From: JAPUDQ01 sp049289035
GTDB taxonomy: Bacteria; Patescibacteriota; Saccharimonadia; Saccharimonadales; Saccharimonadaceae
Direction: 5' to 3'
Assembly (NCBI GenBank): GCA_049289035.1
Contig: JBAQIV010000071.1
Span: 1 to 26,965 of the forward strand
Length of the DNA: 26,965 nt
How positions within the stretch are numbered: the first letter of the stretch is position 1; each line of letters opens with the position of its first letter. Shown in pieces: positions 8,317 through 15,301 of this stretch. Position numbers and translations under genes: made by a program. The notes under the pieces were generated by a model. That model was not told where the DNA came from, searched no databases, and worked only from the letters and a program-made list of their open reading frames with translations.

Positions 8317-9246
8317 TTATGGTTTCACGGCGGCGCGAAGTATTGCACTTCGTGCTCGCGGGTTGGTGGTATCGTATTCGGCGCCTAGAATCGGCTTTTT
8401 GATGAGCGTAGAGAGTTCAGCTTCATAGCCCGACTGGTCTTGTTCAGCAAAGTAACGCTTTACCAGTCTATCTTCGAGACTATGAAAGCTAATCATTACG
8501 ACTCGCCCGCCTTTGTTGAGCAGACGCGGTAGTAATGGTAAGAGCCGTTCAAGTTGACCGAGCTCATCATTAAGCGCGATTCTAATTGCCTGAAAGGTAC
8601 GCGTGGCAGGATGGATTTTGGTCCAAGCGCCACGATGTGCTGTCGTGATGACCCGTGCAAGTTCCGACGTTGATGCTAGCGGGCGGTTTAGACGTATCGC
8701 GTGTGCGATCCGTGCTGCCTTACCTCGCGGCTCTTCGCCGTAATGTTCAATCATTCGCGCCAGGTTTCCTTCGCTCATGTGATTGACGATGTCAGCCGCT
8801 GTTCGCGTACCTGACCTGTCCATCCGCATGTCGAGTGGCCCGTCATGTTTGATCGAAAAGCCTCGCTCGGCTTCATCTAATTGTGGTGACGATACACCAA
8901 GATCAACGCATATCATATCAAACGCCTCATTAGCTGCAACAAGGTGCTCAGCCGCCGAAGCAAAATCAGCATGAATCAGTCGAGCACCCGCATCCCCATA
9001 AGGGACTAGGTGTGTAATCGCCTGATCATCCCGATCAACCAGTGTGGCAGATGCGGCACCGATCACTTCAATAATTCTTGAAGCATGGCCGCCATAGCCC
9101 GCCGTCAGATCAAGATACGTCTCGCCAGCTTTTGGGGCCAGCAAACGTACCGCTTCTTCGAGCAGCACTGGGATATGAATAACAGTTTCGTCCCCGCCGA
9201 TTGGCGGAGAATAAGACTGGAGTTGTTGTGGTGGTATATTTTTCAT
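8317..9246 (-). CDS. rsmH: 16S rRNA (cytosine-1402-N4)-methyltransferase RsmH (MraW)
   Basis: Methylates N4 of C1402 in the decoding centre of 16S rRNA using S-adenosylmethionine. With the ATG at 9246 it is 309 residues, the usual length. The SAM-binding loop is DLTAGYGGH (46-54); DLGVSSPQLD (115-124), RGFSIKHDGPLDMRMD and the GEEPRGKAARIAHAIRLNRPL region are diagnostic. The N-terminal extension of about 20 residues before the conserved HIPVLLEEA segment is slightly long. A GTG at 9255 is possible, but the ATG at 9246 sits 6-8 bases after TAGGTG. A consensus promoter 80-107 bases upstream gives this gene and the downstream division genes their own transcript. Confidence 0.96.
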   Translation of the reverse strand: MKNIPPQQLQSYSPPIGGDETVIHIPVLLEEAVRLLAPKAGETYLDLTAGYGGHASRIIEVIGAASATLVDRDDQAITHLVPYGDAGARLIHADFASAAEHLVAANEAFDMICVDLGVSSPQLDEAERGFSIKHDGPLDMRMDRSGTRTAADIVNHMSEGNLARMIEHYGEEPRGKAARIAHAIRLNRPLASTSELARVITTAHRGAWTKIHPATRTFQAIRIALNDELGQLERLLPLLPRLLNKGGRVVMISFHSLEDRLVKRYFAEQDQSGYEAELSTLIKKPILGAEYDTTNPRARSAILRAAVKP

Positions 9247-9282
9247 TGAGGTCACCTAACCAGTAGCTAGAGTTTTTCGACG

Positions 9283-9306
9283 CCCCACTAAACAAGTTTA
9301 GCAGGG
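9283..9306 (-). promoter_or_regulatory. Hairpin in rsmH 5' leader
   Basis: In the predicted rsmH leader, CTAAA (9288-9292) pairs with TTTAG (9297-9301), extended by CCC (9284-9286) with GGG (9304-9306). It lies just downstream of the predicted transcription start and about 37 bases before the start codon. It includes one copy of the octamer GCCCCACT (9282-9289), which recurs at 9421-9428; on the minus strand each contains TGGGG, similar to an MraZ half-site. Confidence 0.4.
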
Positions 9307-9324
9307 ACCCCGTTTTGTTTTCGC

Positions 9325-9353
9325 AGTGTATGTTTGTTTTTGTAGTTTGTCAA
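9325..9353 (-). promoter_or_regulatory. Consensus sigma70 promoter for rsmH
   Basis: On the minus strand TTGACA (9348-9353), a 17-base spacer and TACACT (9325-9330) form a near-ideal housekeeping promoter, with a transcription start near 9318. It would drive rsmH and the following dcw genes separately from mraZ. Confidence 0.7.
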
Positions 9354-9615
9354 TGGAGTTGTTGTGGTGTGTCCGCTTCAAAAAGCGAACGCTTGCTTAG
9401 CCAGGAGTGGCTAAATAAGTGCCCCACTGACAAGTGAGAGACTTATATGTGTGCACTATATCATAGAGATATAGTGTGTGAGGTGGAGTTTTTTGGGAGG
9501 TGTGTTGTTGTGTGATTGAGGTTCAAGGCGGTGGTTAAAGTGTCACGCCCAAGGTCTTCACTCTCTAACTACCGGATAGGTGATCTCACGAAGTGTTATT
9601 CCGTGAAGCGAATTG
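9354..9615 (-). other. mraZ-rsmH intergenic interval with tandem hairpins
   Basis: No ORF is supported. Three hairpins stand in series: TTAGCCA/TGGCTAA (9397-9403, 9408-9414, perfect); ATAAGT/ACTTAT (9415-9420, 9441-9446) enclosing CACT/AGTG (9425-9428, 9433-9436); and CACTATATC/GATATAGTG (9454-9462, 9468-9476, perfect). A fourth, TCACG/CGTGA (9586-9590, 9602-9606), lies just after the mraZ stop. None has a proper T-run, so they are not classical terminators. They could form an untranslated structured RNA or attenuate mraZ read-through. RNase P, tmRNA and SRP RNA signatures were looked for and not seen. Confidence 0.45.
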
Positions 9616-9975
9616 TTAACGTGCGGCACTGATACGCCAGTATTTGCCTGCGCGTACGACGACCACATCGCGGTCTATGCCCGCATAATCAAGCAATTGC
9701 TGCTCAATCGTGACTCGTCCTTGCTTTTCATCCATATCGCTCGCAATCTTGCCGGTACGAAACCGTACGTTGAGATCAGCGACCGCTTCATCGAGAATAC
9801 TGCCTGATAATGCCGGTTCGACATCGGCTTCCCACACCTCTTTTGTGTAGAGATGGAGATAATTCTTAAAGCCGCGAGTGACAACTACTCCGCCCTCAAA
9901 CTCATGACGAAGATCGGCCGGTATTGTTAACCGACGTTTCTCATCTAGTTTGCGTTCGAAATAGTCTGTGCTCAC
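9616..9975 (-). CDS. mraZ: MraZ transcriptional regulator of the dcw cluster
   Basis: DNA-binding protein of 119 residues made of two SpoVT-AbrB-like repeats, each with the family signature: DEKRRLTIP (11-19) and DEKQGRVTI (82-90). MraZ forms ring-shaped oligomers that bind TGGGN direct repeats at its own promoter. The start is a GTG at 9975 preceded by AAAGGG with about 5 bases spacing; no ATG start is available. The first repeat has RR in place of the usual GR. Upstream lie a promoter and matching boxes, so autoregulation is likely. It is separated from rsmH by 369 bases and an independent promoter, which is looser than the usual tight mraZ-rsmH coupling. Confidence 0.93.
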   Translation of the reverse strand: MSTDYFERKLDEKRRLTIPADLRHEFEGGVVVTRGFKNYLHLYTKEVWEADVEPALSGSILDEAVADLNVRFRTGKIASDMDEKQGRVTIEQQLLDYAGIDRDVVVVRAGKYWRISAAR

Positions 9976-10094
9976 TGTGCCCTTTGAGCGTTATGGTTGA
10001 TATGTTTTTTGGTGCCGTGGTTTTTATTTTTTACCCTATCGTATGATGGGGTTTCCCGTTGGCTGTTGTACCGGCTGGGATTTCCACTACCCCT

Positions 10095-10123
10095 AGTGTA
10101 CTACCCACCCTCACCCACTGCAA
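10095..10123 (-). promoter_or_regulatory. mraZ promoter with MraZ boxes in the spacer
   Basis: On the minus strand TTGCAG (10118-10123), a 17-base spacer and TACACT (10095-10100) form a promoter, with a start near 10088 and a leader of about 113 bases. The spacer reads TGGGT-GAGGG-TGGGT: two TGGGT boxes (10113-10117 and 10103-10107) with a 10-base period, the arrangement MraZ is known to bind. A third TGGGT lies at 10144-10148, 31 bases (about three helical turns) upstream. Bound MraZ would cover the promoter core, consistent with autorepression. Confidence 0.65.
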
Positions 10124-10157
10124 GTACTTTTTCACATATTATTACCCACTTGGCTAC

Positions 10158-10166
10158 TTATCCACA
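10158..10166 (+). promoter_or_regulatory. Perfect DnaA-box consensus
   Basis: TTATCCACA matches the DnaA box consensus exactly, 35 bases upstream of the mraZ -35 element. It is isolated, so it does not indicate an origin. It could be a chance match or a link between replication initiation and dcw expression. Confidence 0.3.
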
Positions 10167-10187
10167 GTCACCGGTGTTTTACCATGC

Positions 10188-10216
10188 TTAAAACCTGCCA
10201 ATGCGGCAGGTTTTAA
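10188..10216. terminator. Rho-independent terminator, likely bidirectional
   Basis: A perfect 12-base-pair stem (TTAAAACCTGCC, 10188-10199, with GGCAGGTTTTAA, 10205-10216) and a 5-base loop. On the minus strand it ends in TTTT about 40 bases after the stop of the 59-residue membrane protein, so it would end the galU-side transcription unit before the mraZ promoter. On the plus strand a second T5 run follows. Confidence 0.75.
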
Positions 10217-10256
10217 GGGGTGTTTTTCGCGGAAATTAGCCCGCACTACGATGCGA

Positions 10257-10436
10257 CTAATTAAGCAGATGTCCGAGTTGAGCGGCGAGCGTTGGGCTAG
10301 CCTTAGCTACAAGCCAGGTCGTAAAGACAAAAAGATTAATAAACAACGACACGATCAGCAATGCATTTTTGAAATCATCGTTGACGCGGCTGAGTGGACG
10401 TACGGTACGCTGAGTAGCTGCTTTGGTTTTCTTCAT
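10257..10436 (-). CDS. Small single-span membrane protein (59 aa), unrecognised
   Basis: An ORF of 59 residues: a basic N-terminus (MKKTKAATQRTVRPLSR), one strongly hydrophobic segment (about 25-44, ALLIVSLFINLFVFTTWLVA) and a short polar tail ending HLLN. The positive-inside rule places the N-terminus in the cytoplasm. I do not recognise a family. Support comes from context: a promoter (TTGACG, 16-base spacer, TATAGT) ends 7 bases before the ATG and a strong terminator follows the stop by 40 bases, so it appears to be a complete single-gene unit. AGAGG lies too close to the ATG to be a normal Shine-Dalgarno site, so a leaderless message is likely. A 131-codon plus-strand ORF across this stretch is not credible. 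Confidence 0.65.
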   Translation of the reverse strand: MKKTKAATQRTVRPLSRVNDDFKNALLIVSLFINLFVFTTWLVAKASPTLAAQLGHLLN

Positions 10437-10443
10437 ACCTCTT

Positions 10444-10471
10444 ACTATACATAACCGTAATGAGTCGTCAA
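10444..10471 (-). promoter_or_regulatory. Promoter of the 59-aa membrane protein gene
   Basis: Minus-strand TTGACG (10466-10471), 16-base spacer, TATAGT (10444-10449). The -10 ends 7 bases before the ATG, so the transcript should start at or next to the start codon. Confidence 0.6.
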
Positions 10472-10482
10472 GTGTGAACAGC

Positions 10483-11367
10483 CTAAGTCTTTAAACCTTC
10501 TTCCTCGGAGCAGTTGGCCGTATCGGCCAGCCCGTGCTCCATTAACCAACTGTTCGCGCGTACCCAGTTGTCGAGTGAGCCACACTCTAGGTATTCGGCG
10601 TCGGTTTGATACACCGCCACAACCTGTCCGTCAGCTACAAAATCGTTGAGTGCATCGATCAGATAATACTCGCCCTGCGAGGTACGTCCAGAGGAAATTT
10701 GTCTCTCGAGATATGAGAAAAATGTATCGGGTAAAATATAAAAGCTTGAATTATTGAGATTGGTGTTAACCTGCCCTGGCTGCGGGTGTTCGACAATACG
10801 CCGATAATTACCGTTGTCGTCAACCTCGATTATTCCAAAGCGATCGATCTGTTCCCATGGTATAGGGTTACCCATAATACACCCCTTCACTTCATTTCCC
10901 TTCTCCTCGATTCGCTTCATCATACGCGCCGCTTCTGATTCACCGTCTTGCCTATAAAACGTCTGGTCACCCATGACAATGACGACTCGCTCACCAGGTT
11001 CAACATAGTCTCGACACAACCATACCGGAATCGATGTACCATATCGTCCATCGGACAGGTCCTGGGATATATAATGAAATGTCACGCCAGACGGTGGCGT
11101 TATTTCGGCAACCAAATCGTTTTTACCCTTAGCGCGGAGATAGTCCTCAAGCACAGGTTGGTGTTCGTAATAGTCGCGCAACTGCCTCGCATCACCGCTC
11201 ACGACAAAATAGATATCGCGGATACCTGCTTTTATACAGTCTTGCACAGCATAATCAACCACTGGCCGGTTAAGCAGCGGTAGCATACACTTCTCAACCG
11301 CTTTGGCAATTGGCAGACGTCGCGTGCCATAGCCTGCCACCGCAATGATAGCTTTGGTACATTTCAT
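10483..11367 (-). CDS. galU: UTP-glucose-1-phosphate uridylyltransferase GalU
   Basis: Makes UDP-glucose from UTP and glucose-1-phosphate for glycan and envelope sugar synthesis. Its 294 residues match bacterial GalU. The nucleotidyltransferase signature is VAGYGTRRLPIAKAVEKCMLPLLNRP (9-34), in which CMLP stands for the common EMLP; MGDQTF (about 131-136) supplies the metal-binding Asp; DRFGIIEVD and QGEYYLIDAL are further family marks. The start at 11367 has a strong Shine-Dalgarno (GAGGAGGTGA, 4-6 bases from the ATG). It follows yvcK by 23 bases and ends the operon that begins with the GH1 gene. Alternative nucleotidyltransferases such as RfbA are less likely because of the GalU-type N-terminal motif. 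Confidence 0.93.
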   Translation of the reverse strand: MKCTKAIIAVAGYGTRRLPIAKAVEKCMLPLLNRPVVDYAVQDCIKAGIRDIYFVVSGDARQLRDYYEHQPVLEDYLRAKGKNDLVAEITPPSGVTFHYISQDLSDGRYGTSIPVWLCRDYVEPGERVVIVMGDQTFYRQDGESEAARMMKRIEEKGNEVKGCIMGNPIPWEQIDRFGIIEVDDNGNYRRIVEHPQPGQVNTNLNNSSFYILPDTFFSYLERQISSGRTSQGEYYLIDALNDFVADGQVVAVYQTDAEYLECGSLDNWVRANSWLMEHGLADTANCSEEEGLKT

Positions 11368-11390
11368 GAACTCACCTCCTCTTTGTTTCG

Positions 11391-12392
11391 TTATGCAAAA
11401 TAAATGCGCATGAGCTGCCGCGCCGTTGCATCCGAATCGTGACGAATCAAACTTCGCTCACTCGATAGCGGGTCATTGGCATCGTGACCGTCCCATGCGT
11501 GACTGGCAAGTACGGGCGCACCGCTTGCCGCATAGTGATGATGTTGTAGTTCACTTAGATCAGCCTCCACCATAAACTCACCATCTCGCATATACTTACT
11601 CATAAGCTCACGCGACGGTGTGGCCGTGTTATACAGTACATGGTCAAGAAAGGCATAGCCAGCGAGTCGTTCGATTTCATCGGCAAAGTCATGGACTTTA
11701 AACTGCTGCGTCGGACCTGGTTTGGTAACAAGATTGCAAACATACACGCACGTTGCGGCAGTCTTCATAAGTGCTTCACCGACGCCTTGTACGACCAAAG
11801 CCTGCGCGAGACTATCGTACAGATCACCTGGTGCGATTACGACGACATCTGCCTGGGCAATCGCAGCCAGCGCCGCAGGATTTGCCTGCGCATTGGGTTC
11901 AAGCCAGATTTTAGGATGATCAGCAATCGTATGGCTGCGCCCAATAGTTGATTCACCTTTGATCGGCCGGCCGTCTTTGCCTTCGGCACACAGCACGACA
12001 TTGGTGAGCGTAATCGGCTCAACATGCCCCGTGATATTGAGTACCTCACTTGCTAGCTCTACCGCTTCTGCAAAACTGCCGGTCATTTTCTCGAGAGCCG
12101 TCAAAAACAAGTTACCAAACGCGTGACCTTTGAGCGCACTGTCTTCAAAGCGGTAGTTAAATAAGTCGCGCACCCTGGGATTTTCACTCAGCGCCACCAG
12201 GCACTGGCGAATATCACCCGGTGGCAACACACCGTATTCATCGCGTAGTTGGCCCGTGCTACCGCCGTCGTCTGCCATACATACTAGCGCCGTTATATCT
12301 GGCACATAGTGTTTGAGGTGTGTCAGCAACGTAAAACTTCCGGTCCCGCCCCCGATCACCACGACTTTTGGGCCCTGAAAACTTTTTGGCAT
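11391..12392 (-). CDS. yvcK: YvcK/GlmR-family protein (CofD-like fold)
   Basis: Member of the YvcK (GlmR, CuvA) family, which binds UDP-sugars and couples carbon metabolism to peptidoglycan precursor synthesis; it is related to, but distinct from, the F420 enzyme CofD. It has 333 residues. Seen are VVVIGGGTGSF (about 10-20), the MADDGGSTGQLR loop (about 39-50), PPGDIRQCLVAL and GHAFGNLFLTAL, all diagnostic, and IAPGDLYDSL where the family often has GPGSLYTS. The start at 12392 has GAGGAG 13 bases upstream, a rather long spacing. It lies 8 bases after the GH1 stop. Its placement beside galU and near the dcw cluster fits a role in cell-wall sugar homeostasis. Confidence 0.9.
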   Translation of the reverse strand: MPKSFQGPKVVVIGGGTGSFTLLTHLKHYVPDITALVCMADDGGSTGQLRDEYGVLPPGDIRQCLVALSENPRVRDLFNYRFEDSALKGHAFGNLFLTALEKMTGSFAEAVELASEVLNITGHVEPITLTNVVLCAEGKDGRPIKGESTIGRSHTIADHPKIWLEPNAQANPAALAAIAQADVVVIAPGDLYDSLAQALVVQGVGEALMKTAATCVYVCNLVTKPGPTQQFKVHDFADEIERLAGYAFLDHVLYNTATPSRELMSKYMRDGEFMVEADLSELQHHHYAASGAPVLASHAWDGHDANDPLSSERSLIRHDSDATARQLMRIYFA

Positions 12393-12400
12393 AGCTTACA

Positions 12401-13660
12401 CTAGACTCCTCGTAGCTTTTTGATTACTTTACCATACCACACTGCGCTTGGTCGAACGGTGTGGGCCTGGGTAGTATAATCGACTTCAACCAGGCCAAAA
12501 CGCGGCCATTTACCATAGGCCCATTCGAAGTTATCAAGTAAACTCCAGTGCAGGTAGCCCAACACTTTAACACCGCTTTGCATGGCACTATGAATAGCGG
12601 CAATGCTGTGAGCAATCCACCAACGGCGGTATTGGTCATTGCGGTCAGCTACGCCACTTTCTGTCACAATAATCGGTTTTTTATAGACGGCATACAACCG
12701 CTTAAGCACATATTCAAGACGATCTGGCTGCATATCCCAACCAAGATCGTTTGTGCGAATATTTTCGTTTGAAACCCGACCGCCCACGTAACGATTCGCG
12801 AAATAGTAATTGACCCCCAGCCAGTCCATATGTCGTCGGATGCGGTTCAAAAACCAATAATCCGCTCCGTACTGTACGATACGAATCACCAGCTTGCTTT
12901 TTATGCTATGGTCTCCGTCGTAGTGGTCGGCGCAGTTTTTGCTAATGCCACACTTATATCGCCGACTTTTTTTATGAGCCATCTTCGCAACGCGGTTATG
13001 AGCGCGAGCGAGGTTCCAGTATACCCACATCCCCTGCAGGTATTGCGCCCGCTTATGCGGCGGCCAGCTTCCGTCCGATAACCAGCCGTAAGAGACATAC
13101 ACTTCTGGTTCATTAATCGTACAAACCAGCCGCACGTGCCCCCCTAACTCATCGAGTATCTTTTCGGCAAAACGCACAAAATAATCAACATTACGCTTCT
13201 TTTCAAAACCACCTTTTTCGGCAAACCACACCGGCATAGTCCAATGAAATAGTGTCACCATCGGTTCGATGCCGCGTTTTTTGAGCGCCGTCAGCACCAT
13301 GCGGTAATGCTCAATCTCGGCCATATCCCACTTGCCTTCTTCGGGCTCAATGCGTGACCACTCTATGCCAAAACGAAAGGCATTCATGTTGAGCTGACTT
13401 AGTATAGCGCTGTCTTCTTCGTAGCGCCGATAGTGGTCACTCGCCCTGCCCGACACATAGTTACTTGGACGCGATGCTTCTTGCTTAATTTCATTCCAGA
13501 TTGGTAAATGACCGAGCTGATGCGCTGCTTGAACGGCGCGCGTTTTGGCGTGCTCAAGTTCCGACACCGTCCACTGGTTATGATTACCCCCCTCTACCTG
13601 GTGAGCGCTCGTACTTGCCCCCCAGAGAAACCGTTTGGGAAATGTGTATTTTTGAGTCAT
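12401..13660 (-). CDS. Glycoside hydrolase family 1 (beta-glucosidase/6-phospho-beta-glucosidase type)
   Basis: Retaining beta-glycosidase with a TIM-barrel fold, 419 residues, no signal peptide, so probably cytoplasmic. The N-terminal GH1 signature FLWGASTSAHQVEG (11-24) is present. The acid/base Glu184 lies in TINEP (181-185) and the nucleophile Glu334 in IVTESG (331-336). WSLLDNFEW (372-380) is the conserved aglycone-site segment. The protein is somewhat short for GH1 (about 440-480). The substrate cannot be stated. It opens the operon with yvcK and galU. A perfect TATAAT ends 8 bases before the ATG and there is no Shine-Dalgarno, so the message is probably leaderless. Confidence 0.92.
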   Translation of the reverse strand: MTQKYTFPKRFLWGASTSAHQVEGGNHNQWTVSELEHAKTRAVQAAHQLGHLPIWNEIKQEASRPSNYVSGRASDHYRRYEEDSAILSQLNMNAFRFGIEWSRIEPEEGKWDMAEIEHYRMVLTALKKRGIEPMVTLFHWTMPVWFAEKGGFEKKRNVDYFVRFAEKILDELGGHVRLVCTINEPEVYVSYGWLSDGSWPPHKRAQYLQGMWVYWNLARAHNRVAKMAHKKSRRYKCGISKNCADHYDGDHSIKSKLVIRIVQYGADYWFLNRIRRHMDWLGVNYYFANRYVGGRVSNENIRTNDLGWDMQPDRLEYVLKRLYAVYKKPIIVTESGVADRNDQYRRWWIAHSIAAIHSAMQSGVKVLGYLHWSLLDNFEWAYGKWPRFGLVEVDYTTQAHTVRPSAVWYGKVIKKLRGV

Positions 13661-13668
13661 TGCTAATA

Positions 13669-13698
13669 ATTATAGCGTGCACAGCACATGCGGTACAA
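13669..13698 (-). promoter_or_regulatory. Promoter of the GH1-yvcK-galU operon
   Basis: Minus-strand TTGTAC (13693-13698), 18-base spacer, TATAAT (13669-13674), ending 8 bases before the ATG. Its -35 occupies the same bases as the -10 (TACAAT) of the divergent plus-strand gene, so the two promoters should exclude each other. Confidence 0.6.
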
Positions 13699-13699
13699 T
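13694..13699 (+). promoter_or_regulatory. -10 element of the LssY_C gene
   Basis: TACAAT ends 7 bases before the ATG at 13707. No good -35 is seen. The element overlaps the -35 of the divergent GH1 promoter. Confidence 0.5.
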
Positions 13700-13706
13700 A
13701 GAGGCA

Positions 13707-14552
13707 ATGTACATGAGATTGCTCCGCATATTTTGGCGTGCCTTGACGTTTGTGATTGTGGTCGGCAGCGCTGTCGGTACGACATTTTGGTTGGTACCCT
13801 ACCTCGACCGTCGGATGCCGCTGTTTTGGTCGGTGCTGATTGCTTATGCACTGCTTGCTTATATTGTTTTTCCCCTCGTTAGCCGGTTGTGGCGCGTGGT
13901 TTTTCACCCCAATCACATTCCCCGCTACGTCACCACGCCAGACGGCTGGCCAGCCGATCCAGTAAATATCGCAATTATTGCCAAAAATCGTCGTCAGTTG
14001 ATAACCGCTATGCGCCGCGCTGGCTGGTACACTGCCGACAAAAGTTCGTTCAAAAACATGCTCCGCGAAGCCTACGCGATTGTGTGTAACAAAAATTACT
14101 TCACCGCACCATTTAGCACTTTCTACCTGTTTGGTCGCAAGTTTGACATAGGCTTTCAAATGCCTATCAAAGGCAAGTCATGTCCACGTCATCGTCACCA
14201 CGTACGGCTATGGCAATTGCGCGAAGAACCGGCTATCGATACGCGTGATCACTTTAGCTACTGGATCGAACGCTTCCGGCGGCTCATCGGCAAACGTCGT
14301 ATGGTCTGGATCGGTGCGGCCATCGAAGACACCCAGCCAATCGGATTTCGCTGGCGCAATCTGCAGATTACCCATCACAATTCCGCACATCACACCAAAG
14401 AACGCGACTATATCATCGACTCACTGCGCCACGCTGGCATGGTTAAACGCACCCGTACCATCACCGACGGTGAACCGTTTCACATGCGCTCGCAAAATGT
14501 CGGCACGACATTTATCGTCGATGGTACTATCGAAGTTGTTGAACTTCGCTAG
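13707..14552 (+). CDS. LssY_C-domain membrane protein
   Basis: Protein of 281 residues with two N-terminal membrane helices (about 8-30 and 38-60) and a soluble domain of the LssY C-terminal type. The domain is recognised from the order PVNIAIIAKNRRQL, RRAGWYTAD, PFSTFYLFGRKFDIGFQMP and CPRHRHHVRLWQL, then WIGAAIEDT and a His-rich HHNSAHHTKERDYI segment. LssY_C is found alone or fused to PAP2 phosphatase or DedA domains; its activity is not established, though a lipid or envelope role is usually assumed. The ATG at 13707 is chosen over upstream in-frame codons because of the TACAAT 7 bases before it. It converges on the broken phosphatase gene, 3 bases apart. Confidence 0.8.
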   Translation: MYMRLLRIFWRALTFVIVVGSAVGTTFWLVPYLDRRMPLFWSVLIAYALLAYIVFPLVSRLWRVVFHPNHIPRYVTTPDGWPADPVNIAIIAKNRRQLITAMRRAGWYTADKSSFKNMLREAYAIVCNKNYFTAPFSTFYLFGRKFDIGFQMPIKGKSCPRHRHHVRLWQLREEPAIDTRDHFSYWIERFRRLIGKRRMVWIGAAIEDTQPIGFRWRNLQITHHNSAHHTKERDYIIDSLRHAGMVKRTRTITDGEPFHMRSQNVGTTFIVDGTIEVVELR

Positions 14553-14555
14553 GCT

Positions 14556-15270
14556 CTAGGACTGCCACTCAGGATTGTGGCTAAAAACTTCGACCAATCT
14601 ATCAACAACCGACGGTACGCCGACAATCAGATTTGCCGTCGTAAATGGTGCTTCATCGCCTTGTAGCGTCACCACTTTACCGCCCGCTTCACGTATGATC
14701 AAAAACGCCGCTGCATTGTCCCACGGCTTCAGACCATTGTGATGATAGGCGTCAAAACGCCCGCAAGCAATCCATGCCATGATCAACACCCCGCTGCCCG
14801 GACAGGCCGTCCACGGCATGACGCCAGTCGTATCGTAAATTGCGAGGTGCCGTGCAAGATTACGCCGCATAGCATCGCCATCATAGCTATTGCTGGTGCA
14901 GATGCTCGCGTTTTCAAGACTGACCTCACTCGCCATCTGCAACCGCTCGCCATTTCGATACGCTCCCTGACCTTTTGCTGCTTCAAACAACTCGTCCTTG
15001 TACGGATCATAGACAAGTTGTACGTGCCATCGATCGGGTCAAGCACATACCCAGTAAAGTCAGGTGCGCATAACTGCTGTCGTGCTCCTTCGTCGTCTTC
15101 CTCAGAAAGTATCACCACGTCCGGGTACGCCCGCTGCAACTCTGCCCGTACTATGTCTTGTGATTTGATATCACTCACCGTCACAAGATCTTTGGCATTG
15201 GTTTTTTCTGATGCATCACGTTCAGGCGTTTGGCGTATATAGTCACCCGCTTTTTTGCGGCAGTTTTCAT
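14556..15270 (-). pseudogene. Inositol-monophosphatase-family gene (SuhB/CysQ type), disrupted
   Basis: Two overlapping reading frames together make one IMPase-family protein. The first (down to about 15014) carries DLVTVSD, the metal-binding pair in ILSEEDDE and the signature VLDPIDGTYN. The second, in another frame from about 15014, carries VYDPYKDELFEAAKGQGAYRNGE, then LKPWDNAAAFLIIREAGG (the conserved WDxA motif). Family members have roughly 30-35 residues between DPIDGT and VYDP; here they are missing and the frame shifts, which indicates an internal deletion of about 100 bases near 15009-15016. A second lesion is likely near the start: ATG at 15270 reads MKTAA and would continue in frame as KKAGDYIRQ if the A6 run at 15251-15256 were A7. 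The only in-frame start otherwise is a GTG at 15313 giving a family-unlike N-terminus. The gene is probably inactive. Confidence 0.8.
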
Positions 15271-15301
15271 AACCTCGATTCGTTCCACTATAGTCCTTGC
15301 T

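Noticed and set aside
9256..9615. Possible RNase P, tmRNA or SRP RNA gene
   Set aside because: Hairpins are present, but the conserved cores of these RNAs were not found on either strand.
10059..10454. 131-codon plus-strand ORF upstream of mraZ
   Set aside because: It runs through the mraZ promoter, a perfect terminator stem and a better supported minus-strand small membrane protein gene.
13584..14159. 191-codon minus-strand ORF across the GH1-LssY_C junction
   Set aside because: It overlaps both the start of a GH1 gene with clear catalytic motifs and an LssY_C-domain gene on the other strand; its translation shows no domain and its composition is untypical.
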